DNA of 11,442 nucleotides from NCBI GenBank assembly GCA_025355835.1, contig JANXYW010000284.1:1-11442 (forward strand). Direction: 5' to 3'. The first letter of the stretch is position 1, and each line of letters starts with the position of its first letter. The position numbers were made by a program, and so were the translations under genes. The DNA is from Chloroflexota bacterium (GTDB lineage Bacteria > Chloroflexota > Dehalococcoidia > DSTF01 > JACRBR01). Below, one piece after another: positions 5,526 through 11,442 of the stretch. Under the pieces are notes generated by a model, which worked only from the letters and a program-made list of their open reading frames with translations, made no database searches and was not told the DNA's origin.

Positions 5526-6518
5526 CTGACCGTCGATATCGCCGCCATCAACGAGCGCGTCCGCGCGCAGAGCCGCTTCGTCGATGCCGTGCGCGCGGAA
5601 GTCGCGAAGGTGATCGTTGGGCAAAGCGTGCTCGTCGAACGCCTGCTCATCGCGATGCTCTGCCGCGGCCACATCCTCATCGAAGGCGTCCCCGGCCTCG
5701 CGAAGACGCTCACCGTCAGCACGCTCGCGAAAGCGATCGACGCGACGTTCGTGCGCATTCAGTTCACGCCGGATCTGTTGCCCGCTGACGTCACCGGCAC
5801 GACGATCTACAGCCCGCAGGACGGCCAGTTCCACGTCCGCAAAGGCCCCATCTTCGCGAACATCGTCCTCGCCGACGAGATCAATCGCGCGCCCGCGAAG
5901 GTGCAGTCGGCGCTGCTGGAGGCGATGCAGGAGCGCCAGGTGAGCATCGGCGGCACGACGTTCCCGCTCGAGGATCCGTTCATGGTGCTGGCGACACAGA
6001 ACCCCATCGAGCACGAGGGCACGTACGCACTGCCGGAAGCGCAGCTCGATCGTTTCATGCTGAACGTGCGCATCACGTACCCGACGCGCGACGAAGAGAA
6101 GCAGATCCTCGATCGATTCGTGGTGCCCGGCGTCGAGCAACAGATCGCGCGGATCATCACGCGCGATGCCGTGCTCGAAGCGTCGACGGCGCTCGCCAGC
6201 GTGCACATGGACGAGCGCCTGCGCGACTACATCGTCCATCTCGTCTACGCGACGCGCGAACCGGAGGCGTATCGCATGCCGCAGATGAAGCCGCTGATCG
6301 AGTACGGTGCGTCGCCGCGCGCGAGCATCTTCCTGGCGCAGGCGGCGCGTGCGCACGCATTCGTCAACGGACGCGGCCACGTCGAGCCCGACGACGTGAA
6401 GGCAGTCGCGCCCGATGTCCTGCGCCACCGCATTGTCGAAACATATGAAGCGGAAGCGGAGGATATCTCGCGCGACGAGATCGTCCGCCGCATCCTCGGC
6501 GGCGTGGAGGTTCCATGA
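5526..6518 (+). CDS. MoxR-family AAA+ ATPase
   Basis: Cytosolic AAA+ ATPase of 330 residues, the usual MoxR length. MoxR proteins act as chaperone-like remodelers, usually with DUF58 or VWA-domain partners. Visible motifs: VIVGQ near residue 30, Walker A GVPGLAKT (54-61), Walker B IVLADEIN (113-120), sensor 1 ATQNP (156-160), and LPEAQLDRFML with the arginine-finger region (about 169-179). A lid domain follows, with SPRASIFLAQAARAHAF. Start choice is unusual: GGAGG at 5515-5519 is 6 nt from an in-frame CTG at 5526, which yields a normal N-terminus. The nearest in-frame TTG (5442) lies inside a repeat; internal GTGs would cut the conserved N-terminus. It overlaps the DUF952 gene by 4 nt, and no DUF58 or VWA gene is adjacent. 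Confidence 0.92.
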   Translation: MTVDIAAINERVRAQSRFVDAVRAEVAKVIVGQSVLVERLLIAMLCRGHILIEGVPGLAKTLTVSTLAKAIDATFVRIQFTPDLLPADVTGTTIYSPQDGQFHVRKGPIFANIVLADEINRAPAKVQSALLEAMQERQVSIGGTTFPLEDPFMVLATQNPIEHEGTYALPEAQLDRFMLNVRITYPTRDEEKQILDRFVVPGVEQQIARIITRDAVLEASTALASVHMDERLRDYIVHLVYATREPEAYRMPQMKPLIEYGASPRASIFLAQAARAHAFVNGRGHVEPDDVKAVAPDVLRHRIVETYEAEAEDISRDEIVRRILGGVEVP

Positions 6519-6871
6519 GCGACGACGTGATCTTCCACCTTGTGTCGGCGGCGTACTACCGTGACTGCGATTCTTCCGCGCCGTACACGCCGGCCGGATT
6601 CGAGGATGAAGGCTTCATCCATTGCACCGACGGCGCGGACAACCTCGCCGCCGTCGGCAATCGCTACTACAAGGACGACCGCCGCATGTACATCGCGCTC
6701 GTCATCGAACGCGCGAAGGTGGAGCCGGAGATCCGCTACGCCGATGGCGATGCCGACCACATCTACCCGCACATCTTCGGCCCGCTGAACCGCGACGCCA
6801 TCGTCGAACGCCTCCCCGTCCTCCGAGAAAGCGACGGCTCGTTTCTCCCCCCAAATCTCAAGTTGCGCTAA
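6515..6871 (+). CDS. DUF952 family protein
   Basis: A 118-residue protein matching the DUF952 pattern along its length: IFHLVS near the start (residues 6-11), EGFIHCTD (32-39), NRYYKDDRRMYIALVI (49-64), and YPHIFGPLNRDAIV (84-97), ending in a DGSF segment. The family has no established biochemical role that I can state; conserved His, Cys and acidic residues in EGFIHC and PHI motifs suggest a binding or catalytic site (inference). The ATG overlaps the MoxR stop as ATGA with GGAGG about 5 nt upstream (GTGGAGGTTCC), so it is probably co-translated with MoxR. No signal peptide or membrane segment is seen. A hairpin repeat begins six bases after the stop. Confidence 0.85.
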   Translation: MSDDVIFHLVSAAYYRDCDSSAPYTPAGFEDEGFIHCTDGADNLAAVGNRYYKDDRRMYIALVIERAKVEPEIRYADGDADHIYPHIFGPLNRDAIVERLPVLRESDGSFLPPNLKLR

Positions 6872-6876
6872 TGCTC

Positions 6877-7320
6877 TGTAGGGGCGCAACCTGTTGCGCC
6901 CGCATCCGCGCACACCGCACGAAACGAGACGGGCCCGTTGTAGGGGCACGCGGTCGCGTGCCCGCATGCACCGCACGCCGCACGCCGCACGCCTCACGCC
7001 TCACGCCTCACGCCTCACGAAACGTGGCGGCTCCGGTGTAGGGGCGCAACCTGTTGCGCCCGCGCCTGGCGCGCACCGCCCGACAACGAACCCAACCGCA
7101 CCTGTTGGGGCGGACCTTTGTGTCCGCCGCCGTGTGGCGCACACCGCACGAAATCGGAACCTGTCGCCGGTTGTAGGGGCACGGCGCGCGGTGCCCGCAC
7201 CTGCGCACACCGCCCCGACGCCAAGACGAACCCCGCGGCGTGGTTCGGGGACGTCTCTGCCCGATCCCAACAATCTGGCGCCGTACCCGCGCGAGGGCAC
7301 GGCGCGCCGTGCCCCTACCC
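6877..7320 (+). repeat. Array of GTAGGGGC...GCCC hairpin repeats
   Basis: The stretch 6872-7559 has no credible gene. Five direct hairpins begin with TGTAGGGGC or TGTTGGGGC at 6877, 6939, 7037, 7103 and 7173. Their stems are at 6882-6901, 6944-6963, 7042-7061, 7109-7128 and 7177-7196; the first and third have identical cores. A sixth is inverted, with a perfect 20-bp palindrome at 7295-7314. Spacers share GCGCACACCGCACGAAA or close variants (6907-6924, 7137-7153, diverged near 7070 and 7204), so the duplicated unit is hairpin plus spacer, roughly 62-98 bp. Arms vary by compensating changes. After 7320 only unique sequence and the candidate promoter follow. Confidence 0.8.
6971..7019 (+). repeat. 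7-bp tandem repeat, 7 copies
   Basis: CCGCACG is repeated three times and CCTCACG four times without interruption. It lies in the spacer after the second hairpin and seems to have grown from the ACCGCACG of the spacer consensus. A heptamer is not a multiple of three, fitting non-coding sequence. Confidence 0.95.
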
Positions 7321-7470
7321 CTTGCGGGTCGCCGAGTACGTGGAATCGATCGCGAACGAACCCCTCGAACGCCGCCACGCGATCCCGATCCGATCATCTG
7401 TTCGACCGCAAACACCCCTATTTGCCCGACAAAACACCCCATCGCGCAATGATTTGTTCACGGATCCGGG

Positions 7471-7476
7471 TATGAT
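7471..7476 (+). promoter_or_regulatory. Candidate -10 element for the M23 peptidase gene
   Basis: TATGAT within an A/T-rich patch (7471-7499) that contrasts with its G+C-rich surroundings. No convincing -35 lies 16-18 bp upstream. A TTGACA at 7479-7484 lacks a matching -10. The likely leader is about 75 nt. Confidence 0.35.
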
Positions 7477-7559
7477 TTTTGACATTTGGCCGTTAAAGTA
7501 AGGGCGCGCCCCGTTCGCCACGCGTCGTCACGCTCGCTCGAATCTAGAGGTCCGAACGC

Positions 7560-8597
7560 TTGGCATTTTTCGCATCAGCAATCTTTGGCGCTGTCACGCT
7601 GATCGCCGCGATCGTGCCGGCGATCAATATCCCCGGTCGTCCTGGCACAGAGACCCCCCTGTTTCCGGCGGTGCCCGGATACGTGCTGCCGTGGGCCGGT
7701 GGCGAGATTCACGCCGTCTCACAAGGCGAGGAAACTACCTTTACGCACAATGGCCTCGCCGCGTACGCCTTCGACTTCGATCTGAGCTACACGACCGTCG
7801 TCGCGTCACGCTCGGGCAAGGTGATCCTCGCGTACGCCGGTTCAAACAGCGGCGGCTGCAGCCGCTTCTACTCCAGTTCCACCAACTACGTCGCCATCGA
7901 TCACGGTGATGGCACGGTCGGCCTCTACTTGCATCTCGCGTACGACTCCGTGAGCGTGAACATCGGCGACCTCGTCGCGCAGGGTCAGCCCATCGCGATC
8001 TCAGGCGAGACCGGCGTCACCTGTTCGGACGACGGCCGCGATCCGGGGCCGCATCTCCACTTTCAGGTGGAGCAATTCGACGCCGACCACTACCTCACGC
8101 AGTCGCTGCCGATCGCGTTCGATGACATTCCGGAAAAAGGCGGCGTTCCGGTCGAAGGCCGCTCGTACGTCTCCGGCAATTTCGGGCGCGGCAAGCCGCA
8201 GAAGATCAAGCTGACGCCGTATCGCGTATCGCGCGAGTTCAACCCGAAGGCCGTGCCGCTAAACGCAGATCTCATCCCGAAAGAACCCGTCGCCGCGCCG
8301 ACATCAACACCAACCGATACGCCGACCGCGACCGAGACGCCGCGGCCCCTCGCCGAGTCGCTGATCACGCCGATCCCAACGGACACGCGCGTGCCCAGCG
8401 AGACGCCGACGCAAACCCCGACGACAGAGGCAACCGCGATACCAGCGCCGCCGACCGCACCGCCTCCACCACCCGCGACGAACACGCCGGTGCCGCCCAC
8501 CGACACAGCCGTCGTGCCGCCGACGCAAACGCTGACGCCGACACCCGCTGCGACGGCCACCCCGACGCCCACGGACACGCCTGTCACCGGGCCGTAG
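7560..8597 (+). CDS. Exported M23 (LytM-type) peptidase domain protein with Thr/Pro-rich tail
   Basis: A 345-residue protein. Residues 4-23 are hydrophobic (FASAIFGAVTLIAAIVPAIN), a signal or anchor segment without an N-terminal basic patch, so the domain should lie outside the membrane. The M23 fold spans about 40-200 with the expected zinc ligands: H63 and D72 (HNGLAAYAFD), then HLHF (H165/H167), plus H125 in GLYLHL as the usual catalytic His. Such enzymes cut peptidoglycan peptides. Residues 248-345 are low-complexity Thr/Pro/Ala repeats (TPTDTPTATETP), probably a wall-spanning or glycosylated stalk; no C-terminal anchor follows. The start is TTG at 7560, 9 nt after AGAGG; an in-frame TAG at 7545 rules out longer versions. 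The catalytic set looks intact, so activity is plausible. Confidence 0.87.
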   Translation: MAFFASAIFGAVTLIAAIVPAINIPGRPGTETPLFPAVPGYVLPWAGGEIHAVSQGEETTFTHNGLAAYAFDFDLSYTTVVASRSGKVILAYAGSNSGGCSRFYSSSTNYVAIDHGDGTVGLYLHLAYDSVSVNIGDLVAQGQPIAISGETGVTCSDDGRDPGPHLHFQVEQFDADHYLTQSLPIAFDDIPEKGGVPVEGRSYVSGNFGRGKPQKIKLTPYRVSREFNPKAVPLNADLIPKEPVAAPTSTPTDTPTATETPRPLAESLITPIPTDTRVPSETPTQTPTTEATAIPAPPTAPPPPPATNTPVPPTDTAVVPPTQTLTPTPAATATPTPTDTPVTGP

Positions 8598-8606
8598 TCG
8601 GCGTGC

Positions 8607-8612
8607 TACGCT
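8607..8612 (+). promoter_or_regulatory. Weak candidate -10 element for the MATE gene
   Basis: TACGCT in GTGCTACGCTGATC, 10 nt after the peptidase stop and about 50 nt before the transporter start. No clear -35. The gene may instead be read through from upstream. Confidence 0.2.
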
Positions 8613-8663
8613 GATCGCACCCTGCGCAGCGAATCATCCACAACCCCTGAATCGCGAGGATCG

Positions 8664-10046
8664 ATGGCGGCGGAAGCCGAAGCCATACTGCCCGTGTACG
8701 TGCCGACGCTCGACACGAGCAGCGGCGGCATCTCGCGCACGATCCTCAAGATGGCGTGGCCCGTCGTCATCGAGCGGCTCTCCATCTCGATCCTCAGCGC
8801 CGTCGACGCCGCGCTCGTCGGCCACTTCGTCGGCGCGGACGGACTCGCGGCCGTCGGCATCGGCGCGCTGCTCTTCTGGATCCCGCTCGCCGGCGCCCTG
8901 GCGATCGATGTCGGTTCGACCGCGATTGTCGCGCGCGATGTCGGCGCGGGCGATCGCTCGCGCGTCCAGATCGGCCTGCATACGGCGATCATCGCCGCGC
9001 TCGTCTGGGGCCTGCTCTGCACCGCGATCGTCTTCACGTTCGCGCCGATCTTCATGCGGATGATGGGCGCCGAAGCGGCCGTCCGCCCACTCGGCGTCGA
9101 GTACCTGCGCGCGGGCTCGCTCGGCCTCCCGATGCTGATGGTGCTCTACGCCGTCAGCGGCTCGTTGCGCGGCATGGGCAACACGTGGATGCCGATGATC
9201 ATCCTGATCATCATCAACATCATCAACGCTGCCGTCACGTACACGCTGATCAGCGGCGACATCGCCAGCCTCGGCGTGCGCGCGTCCGGCATCGGCTACG
9301 CGACCGCCGGCAGCACCGGCGGCGTACTCGCGCTGCTGCTAGCAGCCAGCGGCGCGGCGCCCGTGCGCATGAACGTCGCGCGCATCCTCCATGTCTCGCG
9401 CGATTCGTTCCGCCGCCTCTCGCACATCGGCCTGCCGGTGGGTCTCGAGGAGGCGCAGTTCATGTTGGCGTTCCTCGTCTACACGCGCATCATCGCCCGC
9501 CTCGGCACGCACCAGCTCGCCGCGCACTCGCTCGCGCTGCGCTCGCTCGAGATCGCGATCCTCCCGGGCTTCGCGCTCGGCACCGCCGCGACCGCGCTCG
9601 TCGGCCGCTATCTCGGCGCAGGACAGCCGGACATGGCCGAGGCCGTCGCCAAGCGCGTGCGACTGTTCGCGTTCTGCACGCTCTGCACGATGGCGGTGCT
9701 GCAGTTCATCCTCGCGCCCCACATCGTCCGACTCTTCGTCGACGATCCCGAAGTGATCGATACCGGCACGAAGCTGCTCCGCGTCTTCGCATTCGCACTG
9801 CCCGCGATGGGCGTGCACGCATCGCTATCAGGAGCATTGCGCGGCGCGGGCGACGTGAAGTTCGTACTCGGCACCTTCACCTTCACCGCATGGGGTATCC
9901 GCGTCCCGATCGCCGCCTTCATGGTGATCGTCCTCGGCCTCGGCGCGCCGTTCGCCTGGCTGGCTGCCGTCGCCGAAAACTGGGTCCGCGCCGCCCTCAT
10001 CCTCCGCCGCTTCGCCGCCGGCAAATGGAAAACCCTCCGCGTCTGA
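8664..10046 (+). CDS. MATE family efflux transporter
   Basis: A 460-residue integral membrane protein of normal MATE length, expected to export cationic or drug-like compounds using H+ or Na+ gradients. The N-terminal half opens with ILKMAWPVVIERLSISILSA and VDAALVGHFVGADGLAAVGIG (about residues 26-70), the typical MATE TM1-TM2 segment. It continues through LRGMGNTWMPMI at about 168-180. The second half repeats the pattern from about residue 250 (LSHIGLPVGLEEAQFML), with GTAATALVGRYLGAGQPDMA and LSGALRGAGDVKFVLGTF. Around twelve hydrophobic segments are visible. ATG 8664 follows GAGG at a 4-nt spacing. Only 66 bp separate it from the peptidase gene. The next gene lies beyond repeat block B, so it is probably last in its transcript. 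Substrate not predictable. Confidence 0.93.
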   Translation: MAAEAEAILPVYVPTLDTSSGGISRTILKMAWPVVIERLSISILSAVDAALVGHFVGADGLAAVGIGALLFWIPLAGALAIDVGSTAIVARDVGAGDRSRVQIGLHTAIIAALVWGLLCTAIVFTFAPIFMRMMGAEAAVRPLGVEYLRAGSLGLPMLMVLYAVSGSLRGMGNTWMPMIILIIINIINAAVTYTLISGDIASLGVRASGIGYATAGSTGGVLALLLAASGAAPVRMNVARILHVSRDSFRRLSHIGLPVGLEEAQFMLAFLVYTRIIARLGTHQLAAHSLALRSLEIAILPGFALGTAATALVGRYLGAGQPDMAEAVAKRVRLFAFCTLCTMAVLQFILAPHIVRLFVDDPEVIDTGTKLLRVFAFALPAMGVHASLSGALRGAGDVKFVLGTFTFTAWGIRVPIAAFMVIVLGLGAPFAWLAAVAENWVRAALILRRFAAGKWKTLRV

Positions 10047-10060
10047 CGCGACGGGGGAAA

Positions 10061-10534
10061 CAAGGATTACACGGATTTCACGGATAGGGCGAAACCGAAA
10101 ATGGAGCGCGGGCGCGCCACCGCCCGTGGAGGACAGGCGTCCCCGCCTGTCCATCGAGCGCAGCTCGATCGCCCGCGCGGCCAGCACAACAAGCCGTGAT
10201 CTACGCACCCGCGATGTAGGACAGGCGCCCTCGCCTGTTGGACGGGACTCACACTCACACCGAACGTCATCGAGCTGCGCTCGATAGACGGGCGAGGGCG
10301 CCCGTCCTCCAACGTCCCGGCATGACTTTGCGGAATTCGTGTTCACAACGCAGCCGCGTGATCGAGCTACGCTCGATTGCAGGCGGGGCGCCTGCGCTCC
10401 ATTTCGTTTTCCCCAATCTGCGCCATCTCCGAAATCTGCGGTTCCACCCCCTCCCCTATTCCGTGAAATCCGCGTAATCCCTGTTCCCCAGTCGTCCCCT
10501 CTGTGCAATCTGCGAAATCTGCGGTTCCACCTGC
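10061..10534 (+). repeat. Composite inverted-repeat block B, upstream of the phosphoesterase gene
   Basis: No gene occupies 10047-10546. The outer arms 10061-10086 and 10457-10483 are inverted copies of the CCGTGAAATCCGYGTAATCC unit with few differences. Inside them 10091-10109 and 10394-10412 are inverted copies of a GCGCTCCATTT unit. Three ATCGAGC-N3-GCTCGAT hairpins lie at 10153-10169, 10269-10285 and 10361-10377. The central 35-nt hairpin unit (10211-10245) is identical to 5262-5296 of block A. After the right arm, AATCTGCG units run to 10528, directly before the -10-like element of the next gene. Confidence 0.8.
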
Positions 10535-10540
10535 GATACT
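10535..10540 (+). promoter_or_regulatory. -10 element of a probable leaderless transcript
   Basis: GATACT ends 6 nt before the ATG at 10547, so transcription should begin at or within a base or two of the start codon. TACTAC (10537-10542) is an alternative register. No Shine-Dalgarno is present. The hexamer lies 6 nt after the last repeat unit of block B. Confidence 0.5.
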
Positions 10541-10546
10541 ACCCGC

Positions 10547-11233
10547 ATGCGCATCGGCATCGTCTCCGACGTCCACTGCAATCACGAGGCGCTGCGCATC
10601 GCGCTCGACCGCATGGGCGACGTCGACGAACTGCTGTGCGCCGGCGACTCCGTCTACCAGTTCCGATTCTCGAACGAGGTGATGCAGATCTTGCGCGAGC
10701 GCGGCGCACGTTACATCCTCGGCAACCACGAGGAGGTGCTGCTCGGCAAGTGGGGCGAGCGCGCCCGCGCCGCCGACTGGGTGCGCGCCGACGACGTCGC
10801 GTACATGGCCGAGCAACCGTCGCGCCTGGCGACGACGCTGGCCGGCGGCAAGTCGCTCGTGATGGTGCACGGCAGCCCGTGGGAGCCGCACAACGAGTAC
10901 ATCTATCCGAACAGCGCGTCGCTCGCGCGCTTCGCCGACATCGATGCCGACTACGCGGTCCTCGGCCACACGCACTACCAGATGGCCGAGCGCGTCGGCC
11001 GCACGCTCGTCATCAACCCCGGCTCTGCGGGCGAGGCGCGCGACGCCCGCAACCACTTCCGCCTCTCGTACGCCATCCTCGACACCGACACGGACGAGGT
11101 GACCTTCGACGACTTCCCAGACCCCACCCGCACCGCCCCCGACCCCTCGATCATCCCCGGCGGCGTGTCGAGCGCGCGCCATCGCGGCGACGAAGCGTCG
11201 AACGAGAACCGCGACTTCTGGACGCCGGGGTGA
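10547..11233 (+). CDS. Calcineurin-like metallophosphoesterase (YfcE/MJ0936-like)
   Basis: Cytosolic two-metal phosphoesterase of 228 residues with all family blocks: SDVH (D8, H10), CAGDSV (D34), LGNHE (N60, H61), VMVHGSP (H108), LGHTH (H141, H143) and VINPGS (156-160). Relatives hydrolyse phosphodiesters or phosphomonoesters using Mn2+ or similar metals; the physiological substrate is not deducible. The C-terminal ~45 residues are acidic and low in conservation. MRIGIVSD at the very N-terminus leaves no room for another start, and the only upstream signal is a -10 hexamer, so leaderless translation is likely. It stands alone between repeat block B and the DUF433 gene. The ion-binding set is complete, so it should be active. 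Confidence 0.93.
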   Translation: MRIGIVSDVHCNHEALRIALDRMGDVDELLCAGDSVYQFRFSNEVMQILRERGARYILGNHEEVLLGKWGERARAADWVRADDVAYMAEQPSRLATTLAGGKSLVMVHGSPWEPHNEYIYPNSASLARFADIDADYAVLGHTHYQMAERVGRTLVINPGSAGEARDARNHFRLSYAILDTDTDEVTFDDFPDPTRTAPDPSIIPGGVSSARHRGDEASNENRDFWTPG

Positions 11234-11240
11234 TGGGAAC

Positions 11241-11268
11241 GCACGAAGGACACGAAACGCCACGAAGG
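11241..11268 (-). repeat. Interspersed TTCGTG-type repeat
   Basis: GCACGAAGGACACGAAACGC followed by CACGAAGG is the inverse form of the TTCGTGTCCTTCGTGG units at 58-88. It lies just after the phosphoesterase stop. Confidence 0.7.
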
Positions 11269-11304
11269 TTGTCGGACGGGCCGCAGCGGCTTATGGCGTT
11301 CCGC

Positions 11305-11320
11305 TAGAATGATGCCGAGG
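11305..11320 (+). promoter_or_regulatory. Candidate -10 and ribosome-binding site of the DUF433 gene
   Basis: TAGAAT (11305-11310) is a good -10 hexamer 18 nt before the ATG at 11329. GAGG (11317-11320) lies 8 nt before the ATG. No clear -35. Confidence 0.45.
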
Positions 11321-11328
11321 ATAGATAC

Positions 11329-11442
11329 ATGGCGACCGAGACCAAAACCACCCGCACCGAGCACCCGCACATCGTCATGACGCCCGGCTACTGCGGCGGC
11401 CGCCCCCGCATCGATGGCACGCGCCTCAGCGTCGAGTTCATC
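11329..11442 (+). CDS. DUF433 domain protein (antitoxin-type), N-terminal part only
   Basis: Runs off the right edge after 38 codons. After a Thr/Glu-rich start (MATETKTTRTE) it reads HPHIVMTPGYCGGRPRIDGT followed by RLSVEFI, matching the DUF433 opening pattern in which a C-G-G-x-P-x-I-x-G-T-R core follows an IV..P segment. DUF433 proteins are VapB-like, small, helix-turn-helix-like, and are commonly encoded directly upstream of a DUF5615 PIN-like toxin; whether one follows here cannot be seen. The start has GAGG at 8 nt and an upstream TAGAAT. Family call is fairly firm despite truncation. Confidence 0.8.
   Translation, partial: MATETKTTRTEHPHIVMTPGYCGGRPRIDGTRLSVEFI

Noticed and set aside
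6877..7320. CRISPR array
   Set aside because: The repeats are variable hairpins with irregular 60-100 bp periods and the spacers are similar to one another, opposite to a CRISPR; no cas gene nearby.
7479..7484. Perfect TTGACA -35 before the peptidase gene
   Set aside because: At 16-18 bp downstream there is only G+C-rich sequence with no -10 match; TATGAT at 7471 is the better promoter element.
6894..7501. Arg/Pro/Ala-rich frames across the hairpin array
   Set aside because: Composition follows the repeats, frames shift through the heptamer run, and no ribosome-binding site or domain is visible.

Overview
The window is G+C-rich with strong G/C bias at third codon positions. It carries ten complete or near-complete protein genes, one partial gene at the right edge, and an unusually heavy load of palindromic and interspersed repeats. 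The Thr/Pro-rich 'TPTPTDTPT' tail on a secreted peptidase, the paired CaiB/BaiF CoA-transferases and the 'GTAGGGGC...GCCC' hairpin repeats suggest an environmental Chloroflexota (for example Dehalococcoidia-like). This is inference only: there is no rRNA or other marker gene.

Layout. 1-131: interspersed repeats that run into the 3' end of the first gene. 98-1218 (minus): two tandem GNAT acetyltransferase paralogs overlapping by ATGA. 1356-1560 (minus): a candidate leader with promoter, short SD-preceded ORF, and mutually exclusive antiterminator and terminator hairpins, upstream of the GNAT pair. 1561-1942: palindromic repeats and no convincing gene. 1943-2518 (plus): a histone H1-like Lys/Ala/Pro protein built from 11-residue repeats. 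2622-5137 (plus): two class III CoA-transferases overlapping by TGATG; the first lacks the catalytic Asp, the second has it. 5138-5525: composite inverted-repeat block A. 5526-6871 (plus): a MoxR-type AAA+ ATPase overlapping a DUF952 gene. 6872-7559: an array of hairpin repeats plus a 7-bp tandem repeat. 7560-8597: an exported M23 (LytM) peptidase-like protein. 8664-10046: a MATE transporter. 10047-10534: composite inverted-repeat block B, same architecture as block A. 10547-11233: a calcineurin-like phosphoesterase, probably leaderless. 11329 to the edge: start of a DUF433 (antitoxin-type) gene.

How the parts relate. The genes do not form one pathway. Three tight pairs (GNAT/GNAT, CoA-transferase/CoA-transferase, MoxR/DUF952) overlap by 1-4 nt and are probably each co-translated. 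The two CoA-transferases look like an active subunit plus a catalytically silent partner. The most notable features are non-coding: (a) the attenuator-like leader before the GNAT pair; (b) a 24-nt palindromic repeat in frame inside the second CoA-transferase, identical in inverse orientation to an intergenic copy about 2.9 kb away; (c) two composite repeat blocks with inverted halves, each lying directly before a -10-like hexamer and a gene. All assignments rest on reading motifs by eye; no database search or folding program was run.
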